Assembly (NCBI GenBank): GCA_044357715.1
Contig: JBIKPA010000081.1
Coordinates: forward strand, 1 to 11,216
Origin: IMCC26207 sp044357715
GTDB taxonomy: Bacteria; Actinomycetota; Acidimicrobiia; Acidimicrobiales; Microtrichaceae
Direction of reading: 5' to 3'
DNA length: 11,216 nt
The translations under genes and the position numbers were made by a program. The notes under the pieces are model-generated. The model saw only the letters and a list, made by a program, of their open reading frames with translations, was not told where the DNA came from and made no database searches. Each line of letters opens with the position of its first letter. Within the stretch, counting starts at the first letter, position 1. This document shows, piece by piece, positions 1 through 7,345 of the stretch.

Positions 1-1
1 C

Positions 2-598
2 GGGTTCGCGCCGCCGGCGCATGTGATTGTTCATGACCCGTCTGGGGACTCTGCGGTGATCGAGTGGAGAGAGGGTCAGATGGTTATTTTCGACAACCCG
101 ATCGGCGTGGCCTGCAACTGGCCACATCTGGACTGGCACCTGACGAATTTGCGCAACTACGTGAACCTGTCGGTGCAGAACCCTTCGCCAATCACAATCG
201 AGGGTGTCGAACTCTCCAAGATGGGCCAAGGGCCTGGAATGCTCGGCCTGCCAGGTGACTCCAGTTCGCCGGCCCGTTTCATTCGAGCAGCTGCATATAC
301 CGCAGCGCTCCGGCCGGTAGGCACCGGCGAAGAACTCGAGAAGACCGCGTTGCATCTTCTCAATAACTTCGACATCCCCTTGGGCTTGATTCGTGAGGAC
401 GAGGATCCAAAAAATGATGACCACACTCTCTGGTCGACCATCTCGAACCTAACCGATCGCCGCTACGTACTGCGGACCTACGATAACCCCGTACCTCAGG
501 CCATCGACCTCAAGAGGGTGGACTTTTCTTTAGCAGAGCCGCAACAGATTGAAACTCCTACTGGTGGCTTTGCTGAGCTTGTGCTGCCAACGAAGTGA
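2..598 (+). CDS. Choloylglycine hydrolase family protein (linear amide C-N hydrolase), 5'-truncated by window edge
   Basis: C-terminal part of an Ntn-hydrolase of the choloylglycine hydrolase / penicillin V acylase family, which cleaves linear amides such as conjugated bile acids, penicillin V or acyl-homoserine lactones. The frame is open from base 2, and residues before the first possible start (PAHVIVHD) already fit the family, so the true start lies upstream. About 198 residues are visible against a usual 320-370. Seen: the stretch DNPIGVACNWPHLDW, whose Asn matches the conserved TNxP Asn (N175 of bile salt hydrolase), followed by LTNLRNY, and SSPARFIRA, whose Arg matches R228. The nucleophilic Cys1 and its preceding leader are outside the window, so activity cannot be judged. 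The stop TGA overlaps the GTG start of the MFS gene, implying one operon. The substrate cannot be read from the sequence; bile salt, beta-lactam, AHL or another N-acyl amide all remain possible. Confidence 0.88.
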   Translation, partial: GFAPPAHVIVHDPSGDSAVIEWREGQMVIFDNPIGVACNWPHLDWHLTNLRNYVNLSVQNPSPITIEGVELSKMGQGPGMLGLPGDSSSPARFIRAAAYTAALRPVGTGEELEKTALHLLNNFDIPLGLIREDEDPKNDDHTLWSTISNLTDRRYVLRTYDNPVPQAIDLKRVDFSLAEPQQIETPTGGFAELVLPTK

Positions 599-2199
599 CA
601 GCAAAAGACCGCGCTGCAGAACTCTCTCAACCCGACTCGACCTCTGAGGATGACGGTGTTGCTGCGGCACCGCGAGCGGCAATTTTCTTCCTCGGAGCAC
701 TCGGTGGAGTACAGGCAGTAGATCCGATTATTGCGAGCACTGCACTCGTAAAGGCCTCACGCGGCCTCGGTATGGAAGGCGGCATGATTGCGCTCGCAGC
801 GACTATTTCAACGTTAGTGCTCGCCGCCACAGTCATCTCAATGGGCCTGCTTGGCGATCGTGTGGGCTGGAGACGCCTGCTGGTTGCTTCACTGAGCCTT
901 TCTGTCGTCGGTGATGTGATGGCAGCTACGGCGCCGATTCCAGCGCTCTATCTTGGTGGTCGGGCACTCGCAGGCCTTGGCCTCGGTGGCGTATTTGCCG
1001 CGTCCTTCGCCTATGTGCGGATTATTACTCCGAAGGAGAAGGTCCCTGCTGCGCTCGGAATCTACTCAGCGAGTGGTTCGCTCGTGTTGGTTTCACTCAG
1101 TTTGCTCGGCGGCATGCTCGCTTCAATCGAATGGCGCGCCGCGTTCTTGGTTGTACCCCTGATGTGCGCAGTTTCGGTTGTGCTTGCCAAGGCTCTGCTG
1201 CCTGTGACTTCGAAGCGCTCAAGTGGACCCATGGACTTGCCGGGTCAGGCCTTGCTGGCTTTCGGTATCGTCGGGGTGCTGCTGGGGATCAGCCACATGT
1301 CCCGAGGTGTAGCTGCGCCGATTTTTTGGGTGCCAACGCTGGTTGGCTTGCTATTACTTGCTGCTTTCGTGCGTCTTGAGCAACGAATCGACAACCCGTT
1401 CTTTCCCGTTGCGGTGCTGCGCAACCCGTTGTTTCTTGGTGCTATTTGCGCAGGCTTCCTTTACAATTTCACGCAGAGTTCGACCATCTTGCAATTCTCT
1501 AACTTGTGGCAATACGTCAGCGGGCTGTCACCGGTGAAGGTGTCCGCAGGAACTCTTCCCTTTTTGCTAGTGGGAATTGTTGCCGCACTCATCACAGGTC
1601 GACTCATCACGAATGGGCTCCGCAACAGCACCGTGATTTTGGTTGGTGGAGCGTTATCAGCACTCGGCGGCTTTGCCACGCTGTTACACGGTTCTGGTTC
1701 GGGCTACCTGAGCCTCTTGCCGGCGCTACTTCTGCTTGGGTTCGGTGCCACGATGGCGTCAATCCCATACGGCGGCCTGATCGTGAGTGCGGCGTCGGGC
1801 AAATTTGCTTCCTTCTATGGTGCAGTTACTTCATCACGGGCAACGATTGGCCAAGTGGCATACGCAATGGGTCTTGCCTTGTCCACAGTCATGGTGGACA
1901 AACTCACTGCTGGCGGTGTGGTGAAGCGACTCACCGAGGCCGGTGTTCCGCCTGCTCGGACTGCAAGCTCGCTTGATTCTCTGGGGGTGTATGTCCGAAC
2001 GGGCAAGGACCCATCTACCTTCTCGGCGCGGCAGGCGCTCTCGGTAGCAAAAGAGTCGTATCTGAACTCATTTAAGATCACCATGGTGGTGGTCGGACTG
2101 CTCGCCCTAGTGGCCGGGCTAGTCGGTTGCGCAGTGCTTCGTCGGGCCACGGCTCATGAGGGTGAGAGCCCAGCGGTAATCGGGAAAGCTCTCAACTAA
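595..2199 (+). CDS. MFS transporter, DHA2 (EmrB/QacA-like, 14-TM) type
   Basis: A 534-aa inner-membrane transporter of the major facilitator superfamily, probably a proton-coupled drug/anion exporter of the DHA2 type. After a polar 26-residue N-terminal tail, hydrophobic segments follow one another to the C terminus. Motif A is GLLGDRVGWRR (residues 84-94). Motif B centres on R123 in GGRALAGLGLGG. An acidic residue, D43, sits in TM1 as in DHA2 motif D1. The length and the long hydrophilic loop before the last helix (roughly residues 440-490) are typical of 14-TM members. The GTG start overlaps the upstream amidase stop by 4 nt with no clear Shine-Dalgarno, so translation is probably coupled. 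The arrangement suggests it moves the substrate or product of the amidase. The gene ends 22 bp from the convergent glutaryl-CoA dehydrogenase. Family assignment is firm, the substrate unknown. Confidence 0.88.
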   Translation: MTAKDRAAELSQPDSTSEDDGVAAAPRAAIFFLGALGGVQAVDPIIASTALVKASRGLGMEGGMIALAATISTLVLAATVISMGLLGDRVGWRRLLVASLSLSVVGDVMAATAPIPALYLGGRALAGLGLGGVFAASFAYVRIITPKEKVPAALGIYSASGSLVLVSLSLLGGMLASIEWRAAFLVVPLMCAVSVVLAKALLPVTSKRSSGPMDLPGQALLAFGIVGVLLGISHMSRGVAAPIFWVPTLVGLLLLAAFVRLEQRIDNPFFPVAVLRNPLFLGAICAGFLYNFTQSSTILQFSNLWQYVSGLSPVKVSAGTLPFLLVGIVAALITGRLITNGLRNSTVILVGGALSALGGFATLLHGSGSGYLSLLPALLLLGFGATMASIPYGGLIVSAASGKFASFYGAVTSSRATIGQVAYAMGLALSTVMVDKLTAGGVVKRLTEAGVPPARTASSLDSLGVYVRTGKDPSTFSARQALSVAKESYLNSFKITMVVVGLLALVAGLVGCAVLRRATAHEGESPAVIGKALN

Positions 2200-2221
2200 T
2201 CGCTAGCTAACTCAATTTGGT

Positions 2222-3430
2222 CTAGCTAAACGCTGGAATCCCAGTGATGGCGTTGCCCAAGATGAGCGTGTGGATCTCGTTTGTACCTTCGTAGGTATAG
2301 ACCGATTCCAGATTGTTCATATGGCGAATCACTGGATACTCCGTGGTGATGCCGTTCGCCCCAAGAATGCTTCTTGCTTCTCGGGCAACTTCTAACGCAG
2401 TGCGCACGTTGTCCATCTTGCCAAAGCTGATCTGAGGCGTGGCAAGGGTGCCAGCATCTTTCAAACGGCCAAGATGAATTGCCAACAACATGGCGTGTTG
2501 CACCTTGACCATCATCTCGACAAGCTTTTTTTGAGTGAGTTGAAACCCGGCGATGGGCTGATTGAACTGCACCCGGTTCAGCGAGTACTCCAGAGCGGCC
2601 TCGTAACAAGCCCGAGCAGCACCAACTGAGCCGAAAGAGATTCCGAATCGAGCCTCGTTTAGGCAAGAGAACGGGCCGCGCATACCCGACACGCCCGGCA
2701 GCACCGCTTGAGCCGGCAGGCGTACGTCTTGCAGGATCAACTCCGAGGTCACCGAGGCCCGTAGCGAAACCTTGCGGTGAATCTCTGGCGCAGAGAAACC
2801 TGGAGTGTTGGTCGGAACTAAAAAGCCTCGCACTGCACCCTTATCGGGCCCCTCGGGGTCGGTAATGGCCCACACGACTGCCACATCGGCAATCGAACCG
2901 TTCGTGATCCACATCTTTGCCCCGTTCAGAATCCAATCTCCCGAGGTATCTGTTCGTGCATGAGTGCGCATTGAGGAGGGGTCAGAGCCAGAGTCGGGCT
3001 CGGTCAATCCGAAACATCCGATCAGGTCGCCAGCGGCCATTCCCGGCAGCCATTGCTGCTTTTGTTCCTCGGAGCCAAACGCATGGATGGGAAACATGGC
3101 AAGTGAGCCTTGAACAGAGACAAAGCTTCTGGCGCCAGAGTCTCCCGCCTCAAGTTCGGTGCAAGCTAGGCCATAGGCAGTAGCCGAAGTACCCGCGCAG
3201 CCGTAGCCTTCGAGGTGCATTCCGAGAAGTCCGAGCGAGCCGAACTCTTTGGCCATTTCCTTTGGGAAGATGCCCTGATCAAACCAATTACCAACTTCGG
3301 GGAGAATCTGTTTGCGCACAAACTGCCGGACCGTGTCTCGAAGCATGACCTCGGTCTGCGACAAGAGTGAGTCGGTTGCCAAGAAATCCAACGGATCAAT
3401 CGCCTGAGGTAACACTTCGTGATTACTCAT
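2222..3430 (-). CDS. gcdH: Glutaryl-CoA dehydrogenase (acyl-CoA dehydrogenase family)
   Basis: A 402-aa FAD enzyme that oxidises and decarboxylates glutaryl-CoA to crotonyl-CoA, the shared step of lysine, tryptophan and some aromatic degradation. The glutaryl-specific signature is visible: GARSFVSVQGSLAMFPI (R101 matches human Arg94, which binds the substrate carboxylate) and YTYEGTNEIH near the end, with catalytic base E381 preceded by Tyr. The FAD/acyl loop CFGLTEPDSGSDPSS is at 139-153, and ARSILGANGI and MNNLESV are also GCDH-typical. I chose the ATG at 3430, not the one at 3493. The 21 extra residues do not resemble the family N terminus and would cover an inverted repeat. In addition, a TAnnnT box (TAGCAT) ends 7 nt before 3430, suggesting a leaderless mRNA. 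No electron-transfer flavoprotein gene or other lysine-pathway gene is next to it; it stands alone between convergent and divergent neighbours. Confidence 0.9.
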   Translation of the reverse strand: MSNHEVLPQAIDPLDFLATDSLLSQTEVMLRDTVRQFVRKQILPEVGNWFDQGIFPKEMAKEFGSLGLLGMHLEGYGCAGTSATAYGLACTELEAGDSGARSFVSVQGSLAMFPIHAFGSEEQKQQWLPGMAAGDLIGCFGLTEPDSGSDPSSMRTHARTDTSGDWILNGAKMWITNGSIADVAVVWAITDPEGPDKGAVRGFLVPTNTPGFSAPEIHRKVSLRASVTSELILQDVRLPAQAVLPGVSGMRGPFSCLNEARFGISFGSVGAARACYEAALEYSLNRVQFNQPIAGFQLTQKKLVEMMVKVQHAMLLAIHLGRLKDAGTLATPQISFGKMDNVRTALEVAREARSILGANGITTEYPVIRHMNNLESVYTYEGTNEIHTLILGNAITGIPAFS

Positions 3431-3437
3431 GTTGTAA

Positions 3438-3467
3438 ATGCTAGGCCCCGTTCGGGCAATTGTGTAA
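3438..3467 (-). promoter_or_regulatory. Putative promoter of the glutaryl-CoA dehydrogenase gene
   Basis: Read on the minus strand, a -35-like TTACAC (3467-3462) is followed after 18 nt by a -10-like TAGCAT (3443-3438). The ATG at 3430 comes 7 nt later. There is no Shine-Dalgarno between them, so transcription would begin at or next to the start codon. The -10 fits the actinobacterial TAnnnT pattern; the -35 is only a partial match. Confidence 0.4.
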
Positions 3468-3491
3468 GCGCAAGATACGCAGAACTTGCGC
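3468..3491. promoter_or_regulatory. Inverted repeat in divergent promoter region, candidate operator
   Basis: GCGCAAG (3468-3474) and CTTGCGC (3485-3491) form perfect 7-bp arms around a 10-nt spacer. The repeat abuts the putative -35 of the minus-strand dehydrogenase gene and lies about 41 nt upstream of the -10-like box of the plus-strand acyltransferase gene, a suitable place for a dimeric regulator acting on one or both. It contains CAAG/CTTG half sites but not with the 2-nt spacing of the KstR2 consensus I recall. Which protein binds is unknown. Confidence 0.4.
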
Positions 3492-3532
3492 ATTACCTAT
3501 TCGGGCAGTCATCGAAAATCAAGATCCTCGGG

Positions 3533-3538
3533 TAATCT
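3533..3538 (+). promoter_or_regulatory. -10-like box (TAATCT) for leaderless start of first acyltransferase
   Basis: TAATCT matches TAnnnT and ends 6 nt before the ATG at 3545. No Shine-Dalgarno is present in between and no convincing -35 was seen. The spacing fits leaderless transcription starting at the A of the ATG. Confidence 0.35.
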
Positions 3539-3544
3539 CAATCG

Positions 3545-4942
3545 ATGACGACGCAAGGGGCAGCGCCATCGGGGTTTGTATCTCGGGCACCGAGACTGGG
3601 CTTCGTCGGCGGATTTGATGGTGTACGAGGCATCGGAATCCTGATGGTTCTGTTGAATCACGCCTACTCAGACCTCTCTCCCTCTTTCGCGGGAATCATC
3701 GATGTGTTCTTCGTGATGAGCGCGTTCTTAATCGTGACCTTGCTCATGCAGGAATACCGCGATCACGAGGGCATTGACATGCGTAAGTTTTATGCGCGTC
3801 GTGCGGTGCGCCTTTTGCCCTCGGCCTATCTCTGCATCTTGGCTTGGATTGCATTCTGTCTGCTCTTTGACCGGGAGAGGCTGATCTTTGTTCTTCAAGA
3901 TGCTGCTGCAGCAGTGACCTATATCTACAACCTGGTGTTTCCAGTTGGTTTGGCCTATGTAGATCCGGTCGCAGCATCGCATCGTTCAATTGATCAATTC
4001 TGGTCTCTCGCAGTAGAGGAGCAGTTCTACTTAGCGATCGCAATCACCGTGCTGGTGTGTCTGAGGCGCCGCTGGATGACCCAGCTTGCAGTGGGCCTGT
4101 GCATTCTGGCTGCGTGGATTGGGTGGCAACGCTGGACGGGCCTCACGGGGCCGTGGAATGGGGGAGTGCCAACAAACTCGAGCATCCCCGCTCGTGGCCT
4201 CAGCTTGTTGTGGCTCTCTCGTTATGACTCTTTGATGTGGGGAGTCGGTCTAGCAGTGTTCAACGCGAAGCTGCCCAACCCACTCCCTGCGGCTTGGCAT
4301 AGGTGGCTACCTCGGGTGGGAGCTATTGGACTCCTCGTTGGCTCCGTCAGCATGCTGATGTCATCCAAGTTCCTCTTCGACCTCACAGGCAAGTTTGGAC
4401 TGCCGTACCCCTATGTGCCGATGGCGGTTCCTAGGGGCGTTCTCTACAACGGCCAAGTGTGGGTGCAGTACGGCCACACACTGACAGCAGTTGCGTTTAT
4501 GCCTGCGTTGTTGGCTATGGCTCGCTGCGGCGAGTGGTGGGCGAATCGGGCGCTCTCGTGGAAGCCACTGAGATTTCTGGGTCGGATGTCGTACACCGTT
4601 TACGTATGGCACACGTTCTTTTACTTTGTGATCCTTGAGGCACTTGGTGCAGATGCATTTTTGGGCCAAAAATGGCGTGCGCCGGTACTTGCGGTTATTG
4701 CGATTGTGGCTTCCCTTCCGATTTATTACGGAGTTGAACAGCGGCTATTGCGCGTGAAACTGCGATTTGCCTCTGAAAAAGAAGTACTCGATCTGAACAC
4801 CGGCAAAATGATGTCGGTTGAAGCAGCGAGAGCAGTTGGGAAGGGGACCTTCAGCGCAGAAGCAGTTGAGGGCCCTGAGGAATACAGTTCTGAACAGTAT
4901 GGCCCGGGGGGAAACAGCCCTGACGTAGATGGGCAGTCCTGA
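3545..4942 (+). CDS. Acyltransferase 3 family membrane protein (OafA/YrhL-like), first of a tandem pair
   Basis: A 465-aa polytopic membrane O-acyltransferase of the acyltransferase-3 family, whose members transfer acetyl or other acyl groups onto sugars, lipids or antibiotics. Seen: the R-x10-H motif in TM1 (R28, H39), FFVMSAFL (55-62, where most members have FFxxSGFL), FYARRAVRLLP (82-92), WSLAVEEQFY (153-162), and a run of hydrophobic helices to about residue 400. No SGNH domain is fused. A distinctive block, LGFVGGFDGVRGIG, precedes TM1. The soluble tail carries SEKEVLDLNTGK (410-421), shared with the next gene, then an acidic, Gly/Ser-rich end. No Shine-Dalgarno is visible; the start looks leaderless. 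The stop lies inside the 15-bp repeat array that opens the downstream paralogue. The acceptor molecule cannot be inferred. Confidence 0.87.
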   Translation: MTTQGAAPSGFVSRAPRLGFVGGFDGVRGIGILMVLLNHAYSDLSPSFAGIIDVFFVMSAFLIVTLLMQEYRDHEGIDMRKFYARRAVRLLPSAYLCILAWIAFCLLFDRERLIFVLQDAAAAVTYIYNLVFPVGLAYVDPVAASHRSIDQFWSLAVEEQFYLAIAITVLVCLRRRWMTQLAVGLCILAAWIGWQRWTGLTGPWNGGVPTNSSIPARGLSLLWLSRYDSLMWGVGLAVFNAKLPNPLPAAWHRWLPRVGAIGLLVGSVSMLMSSKFLFDLTGKFGLPYPYVPMAVPRGVLYNGQVWVQYGHTLTAVAFMPALLAMARCGEWWANRALSWKPLRFLGRMSYTVYVWHTFFYFVILEALGADAFLGQKWRAPVLAVIAIVASLPIYYGVEQRLLRVKLRFASEKEVLDLNTGKMMSVEAARAVGKGTFSAEAVEGPEEYSSEQYGPGGNSPDVDGQS

Positions 4943-6347
4943 AGTGAGCAGTCCTGAAGTGAGCAGTCCTGAAGTAGCGAGCGCAGCCAAGTCGGCAGCC
5001 TTTGTGACCAAAGCTCCCAAACTTGGTTTGGTGGGCGGATTTGATGGCGTCCGGGGTATTGGCGTCTGCATGGTGCTAGTTGGTCACGCCCTTTTTGAGT
5101 ACGTCGAATCTTGGGTGACCATTGTGGACACCTTCTTTGTGCTGAGCGGGTTTTTGATTACCACGCTGTTGCTGCAAGAAACCCGCACCACTGGCACCAT
5201 CAGCTTAAAAAAGTTCTATTACCGGCGTGGCATCCGACTGCTGCCTTCGCTGTGGCTTTTCGTCGGTGTTTGGCTCGTTATCTCAACAGTCTGCACACTT
5301 ATTGGATTCAAGCCGCTCAGTCTCCGTTATGTCGGCCAAGACGCCGCCGCCGCCGTTCTGTACGTCTATCACCTCTTCTTCCCGAATGGTCTGGCGGTGA
5401 TTCGGCCAGATATTCAAGGCAACCGAGTTATGTGGCATCTCTGGACGCTCTCGGTTGAAGAGTGGTTCTACGCCGTGATCGCGGGCACGGTTCTGATTTG
5501 CGTGAAGAAGCATTGGGTCAAGCAACTTGGTGTGCTGATGGGGGTGTTCTTCGTAGTTATTGGCATTGCCCGCTGGTATGCCTACACGGGGTTCTACCAA
5601 GACGATGAGACCATGATCTCGGGCGTGCGTATGGCTCTGCTGCAGCGGCCAGACGCACTCATGTTGGGGGTCGGTATGGCTACCTTCAACGCTTACCTCA
5701 CCGAAGAGCGGTTGTTGCGGTGGCGTAAGGCGTTGTTGTTTTTAGGCACCGTTGGTCTAGCTGTCTGGTTCGTGATGCTCAACTTGTCTAGCGGGCTCGT
5801 TCGCAAACTTGGCGGACCCTATGTTGATTACCTGCCTGCTGGGCCCGAAGAGTTCACTCGGCCTCAGATGCTCGAGACTATGTACTGGTTCCGCTTTGGT
5901 CACACGCTGGGAGCGTTGGCCTTTGCAACGATCTTGATTTGCTTGGTCCGGTTGAGCGACTGGTGGCTCAGCCGCTTCTGGTCGTTGCCGCAATTTCGTT
6001 GGCTTGGCAGACTCAGCTACACGCTCTATATCTGGCACGCCCTGCCTTACATCTTTATCTTTGCGCTCATGGGCGGAACAGATGCTTCACTCAAGGTGCA
6101 GCTCATCCGCACACCCATCCTCATCGCCTCAGCTTTTGTTGTATCGCTTCCGGTGTATTACCTAGTCGAGCTTCGAGTGCTGCGCATGAAGCTGAAGTAC
6201 TCATCCGAAAAGGAAGTACTCGATCTGCGCACTGGCAAGCTGGTGAACGTTGATGTTGCCGGTGGTGTTGATCAGATCAAGTCACCCGACAGAACATTGG
6301 CCGCAGAGGAAACTGGAGATCTCCCCTCAGATTCTCGAGAGACTTAG
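4929..6347 (+). CDS. Acyltransferase 3 family membrane protein, second of a tandem pair
   Basis: A 472-aa paralogue of the preceding protein. It keeps the R-x10-H motif (R42, H53), a canonical FFVLSGFLIT (69-78), FYYRRGIRLLP and WTLSVEEWFY, the same LGLVGGFDGVRGIG block before TM1, and the tail motif SEKEVLDLRTGK (426-437). The ATG at 4929 overlaps the upstream gene by 14 nt, and the nearest purine-rich stretch (about 4906-4913) is far for a ribosome site, so translation is probably coupled to termination of the first gene. The N terminus is a low-complexity repeat (MGSPEVSSPEVSSPEVAS) encoded by a 15-bp tandem repeat; in-frame GTG codons at 4944 and 4959 could also start translation, so the exact start is uncertain. 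The pair may act on related acceptors or form a heteromer; that is inference. Confidence 0.87.
   Translation: MGSPEVSSPEVSSPEVASAAKSAAFVTKAPKLGLVGGFDGVRGIGVCMVLVGHALFEYVESWVTIVDTFFVLSGFLITTLLLQETRTTGTISLKKFYYRRGIRLLPSLWLFVGVWLVISTVCTLIGFKPLSLRYVGQDAAAAVLYVYHLFFPNGLAVIRPDIQGNRVMWHLWTLSVEEWFYAVIAGTVLICVKKHWVKQLGVLMGVFFVVIGIARWYAYTGFYQDDETMISGVRMALLQRPDALMLGVGMATFNAYLTEERLLRWRKALLFLGTVGLAVWFVMLNLSSGLVRKLGGPYVDYLPAGPEEFTRPQMLETMYWFRFGHTLGALAFATILICLVRLSDWWLSRFWSLPQFRWLGRLSYTLYIWHALPYIFIFALMGGTDASLKVQLIRTPILIASAFVVSLPVYYLVELRVLRMKLKYSSEKEVLDLRTGKLVNVDVAGGVDQIKSPDRTLAAEETGDLPSDSRET
4933..4975 (+). repeat. 15-bp tandem repeat, 2.9 copies
   Basis: The unit GCAGTCCTGAAGTGA occurs at 4933-4947, 4948-4962 and, missing its last two bases, 4963-4975. 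It encodes the pentapeptide SPEVS in the second acyltransferase, and its first copy contains the TGA stop of the first acyltransferase. Because the unit is a multiple of three, copy-number change would keep the downstream frame. Confidence 0.92.
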
Positions 6348-6374
6348 CCGATTCACCGCTGCCGATTCACCGCT
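6347..6374 (+). repeat. 14-bp perfect tandem duplication
   Basis: GCCGATTCACCGCT occurs twice head to tail (6347-6360 and 6361-6374), starting at the last base of the acyltransferase stop codon. It lies in the 54-bp gap between two convergent genes. Confidence 0.9.
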
Positions 6375-6401
6375 GCAGTCCGGATGCTGCCGTCAAGCGG
6401 T
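6369..6401. terminator. Putative bidirectional terminator hairpin between convergent genes
   Basis: ACCGCTGCAG (6369-6378) can pair with CTGC (6387-6390) and, past a 5-nt bulge, AGCGGT (6396-6401). This gives a 10-bp interrupted stem with an 8-nt loop, followed by TTAG on the plus strand. There is no real U-tract, which is common for actinobacterial terminators. The location between convergent stops supports the role; the folding was judged by eye. Confidence 0.35.
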
Positions 6402-7298
6402 TTAGCTGCTGAGTGTCTTGAGCAGCTTCTGAAGCTCGCCTGAGGGATCCTCGGGCACGATGTAGCCGGTCTCGTCGCGGATCTCGTCAAAGTGATCTCG
6501 AACGTCTTCAACGCTGTGGCCTTCTCCGTACCAGCCTGGAGTCAGGCCGATGAAGTAGCGAGCTACCACACCGCCAGCTACCGAGTACACCTCGCCAGAG
6601 ACGGGGCATTCTTCGTGAGCCAAGTACACAACCGTAGGAGTCACCTCTGCTGGTTCGAGCTTGTCTCCGAGTGGGCCAAGCAGGTCTTCGGTCATGCGGG
6701 TCTTTGCAACTGGCGCAATGGCGTTGACCTTGATTCCCTTTGACTTGCCTTCATTGGCAAGCACACGGGTGAATCCAACGATTCCAAGCTTTGCGGCACC
6801 GTAATTGGACTGACCAAAGTTGCCCAGCAGACCCGAGTTGGAACTGGTGTTCACCACACGGCCGTAGCCCTTCTCTCGCATGATCAGCCAAGCAGGCTGC
6901 GTTACATAAAAAGCGCCGAGCAGGTGAACTGCAATCACAGGTTCAAGCAAGTCTGGGGTGAGGTTATGGAAGGTCTTGTCTTTCAAGATGCCCGCGTTGT
7001 TAATGACAATGTCGACGGTGCCGAATGCATCCACGGCTGTTTGTACGATTGCCTGGCCACCTTCTGGGGTTGCAACTGAGTCGTGGTTTGCTACCGCTTC
7101 GCCACCGGCGGCAATGATCTCATCCACCACGAGCTGTGCTGCTGAGGCATTGTCTCCAACCCCGTTCACTGAACCACCAAGATCGTTCACCACGATGCGT
7201 GCACCGCGACGGGCCAATTCCAAAGCATGTGACTTCCCGAGTCCACCACCGGCTCCGGTGATGATTGCCACTTGTCCGTCGAATCCGAGATCAGTCAT
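6402..7298 (-). CDS. SDR family oxidoreductase, HSD17B4-like (3R)-hydroxyacyl-CoA dehydrogenase type
   Basis: A 298-aa classical short-chain dehydrogenase, most like the dehydrogenase domain of multifunctional enzyme type 2 (HSD17B4), which oxidises 3-hydroxyacyl-CoA or hydroxysteroid substrates with NAD. Seen: the cofactor loop TGAGGGLG (14-21), D39 at the end of beta-2 (NAD rather than NADP preference), NNAG (100-103), and the catalytic set S153, Y166, K170. The usual fourth-residue Asn region reads VHLLGAF with His, as in the HSD17B4 group. A C-terminal extension after the Rossmann fold (YFIGLTPGWYGEG to the end) is about 50 residues. GAAGG 6 nt before the ATG gives a good ribosome site, unlike the leaderless genes nearby. 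It is co-directional with and 177 bp downstream of the broken acyl-CoA synthetase gene. The substrate is unproven; fatty or steroid side-chain acyl-CoA is likely. Confidence 0.85.
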   Translation of the reverse strand: MTDLGFDGQVAIITGAGGGLGKSHALELARRGARIVVNDLGGSVNGVGDNASAAQLVVDEIIAAGGEAVANHDSVATPEGGQAIVQTAVDAFGTVDIVINNAGILKDKTFHNLTPDLLEPVIAVHLLGAFYVTQPAWLIMREKGYGRVVNTSSNSGLLGNFGQSNYGAAKLGIVGFTRVLANEGKSKGIKVNAIAPVAKTRMTEDLLGPLGDKLEPAEVTPTVVYLAHEECPVSGEVYSVAGGVVARYFIGLTPGWYGEGHSVEDVRDHFDEIRDETGYIVPEDPSGELQKLLKTLSS

Positions 7299-7345
7299 CT
7301 GTTGCCTTCATTTCGTATTAGTAGTGATTCCAGCTTTTGCTACTG

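Noticed and set aside
2203..2229. CTAGCTAA direct repeats (2203-2210, 2222-2229) as a bidirectional terminator between the MFS and dehydrogenase genes
   Set aside because: Only the AT-rich core TAGCTA can pair, across a 13-nt loop, with no T-run; the stem is too weak to call.
3431..3493. Upstream ATG (3493) giving the glutaryl-CoA dehydrogenase 21 more residues
   Set aside because: The extra residues do not look like a family N terminus, the only ribosome-like AGG is 2 nt from the ATG, and the extension would cover the inverted repeat and promoter-like elements.
4745..5071. Minus-strand open frame encoding SGLLTSGLLTSGLP repeats
   Set aside because: It is the antisense reading of the 15-bp repeat inside two well-supported plus-strand genes.
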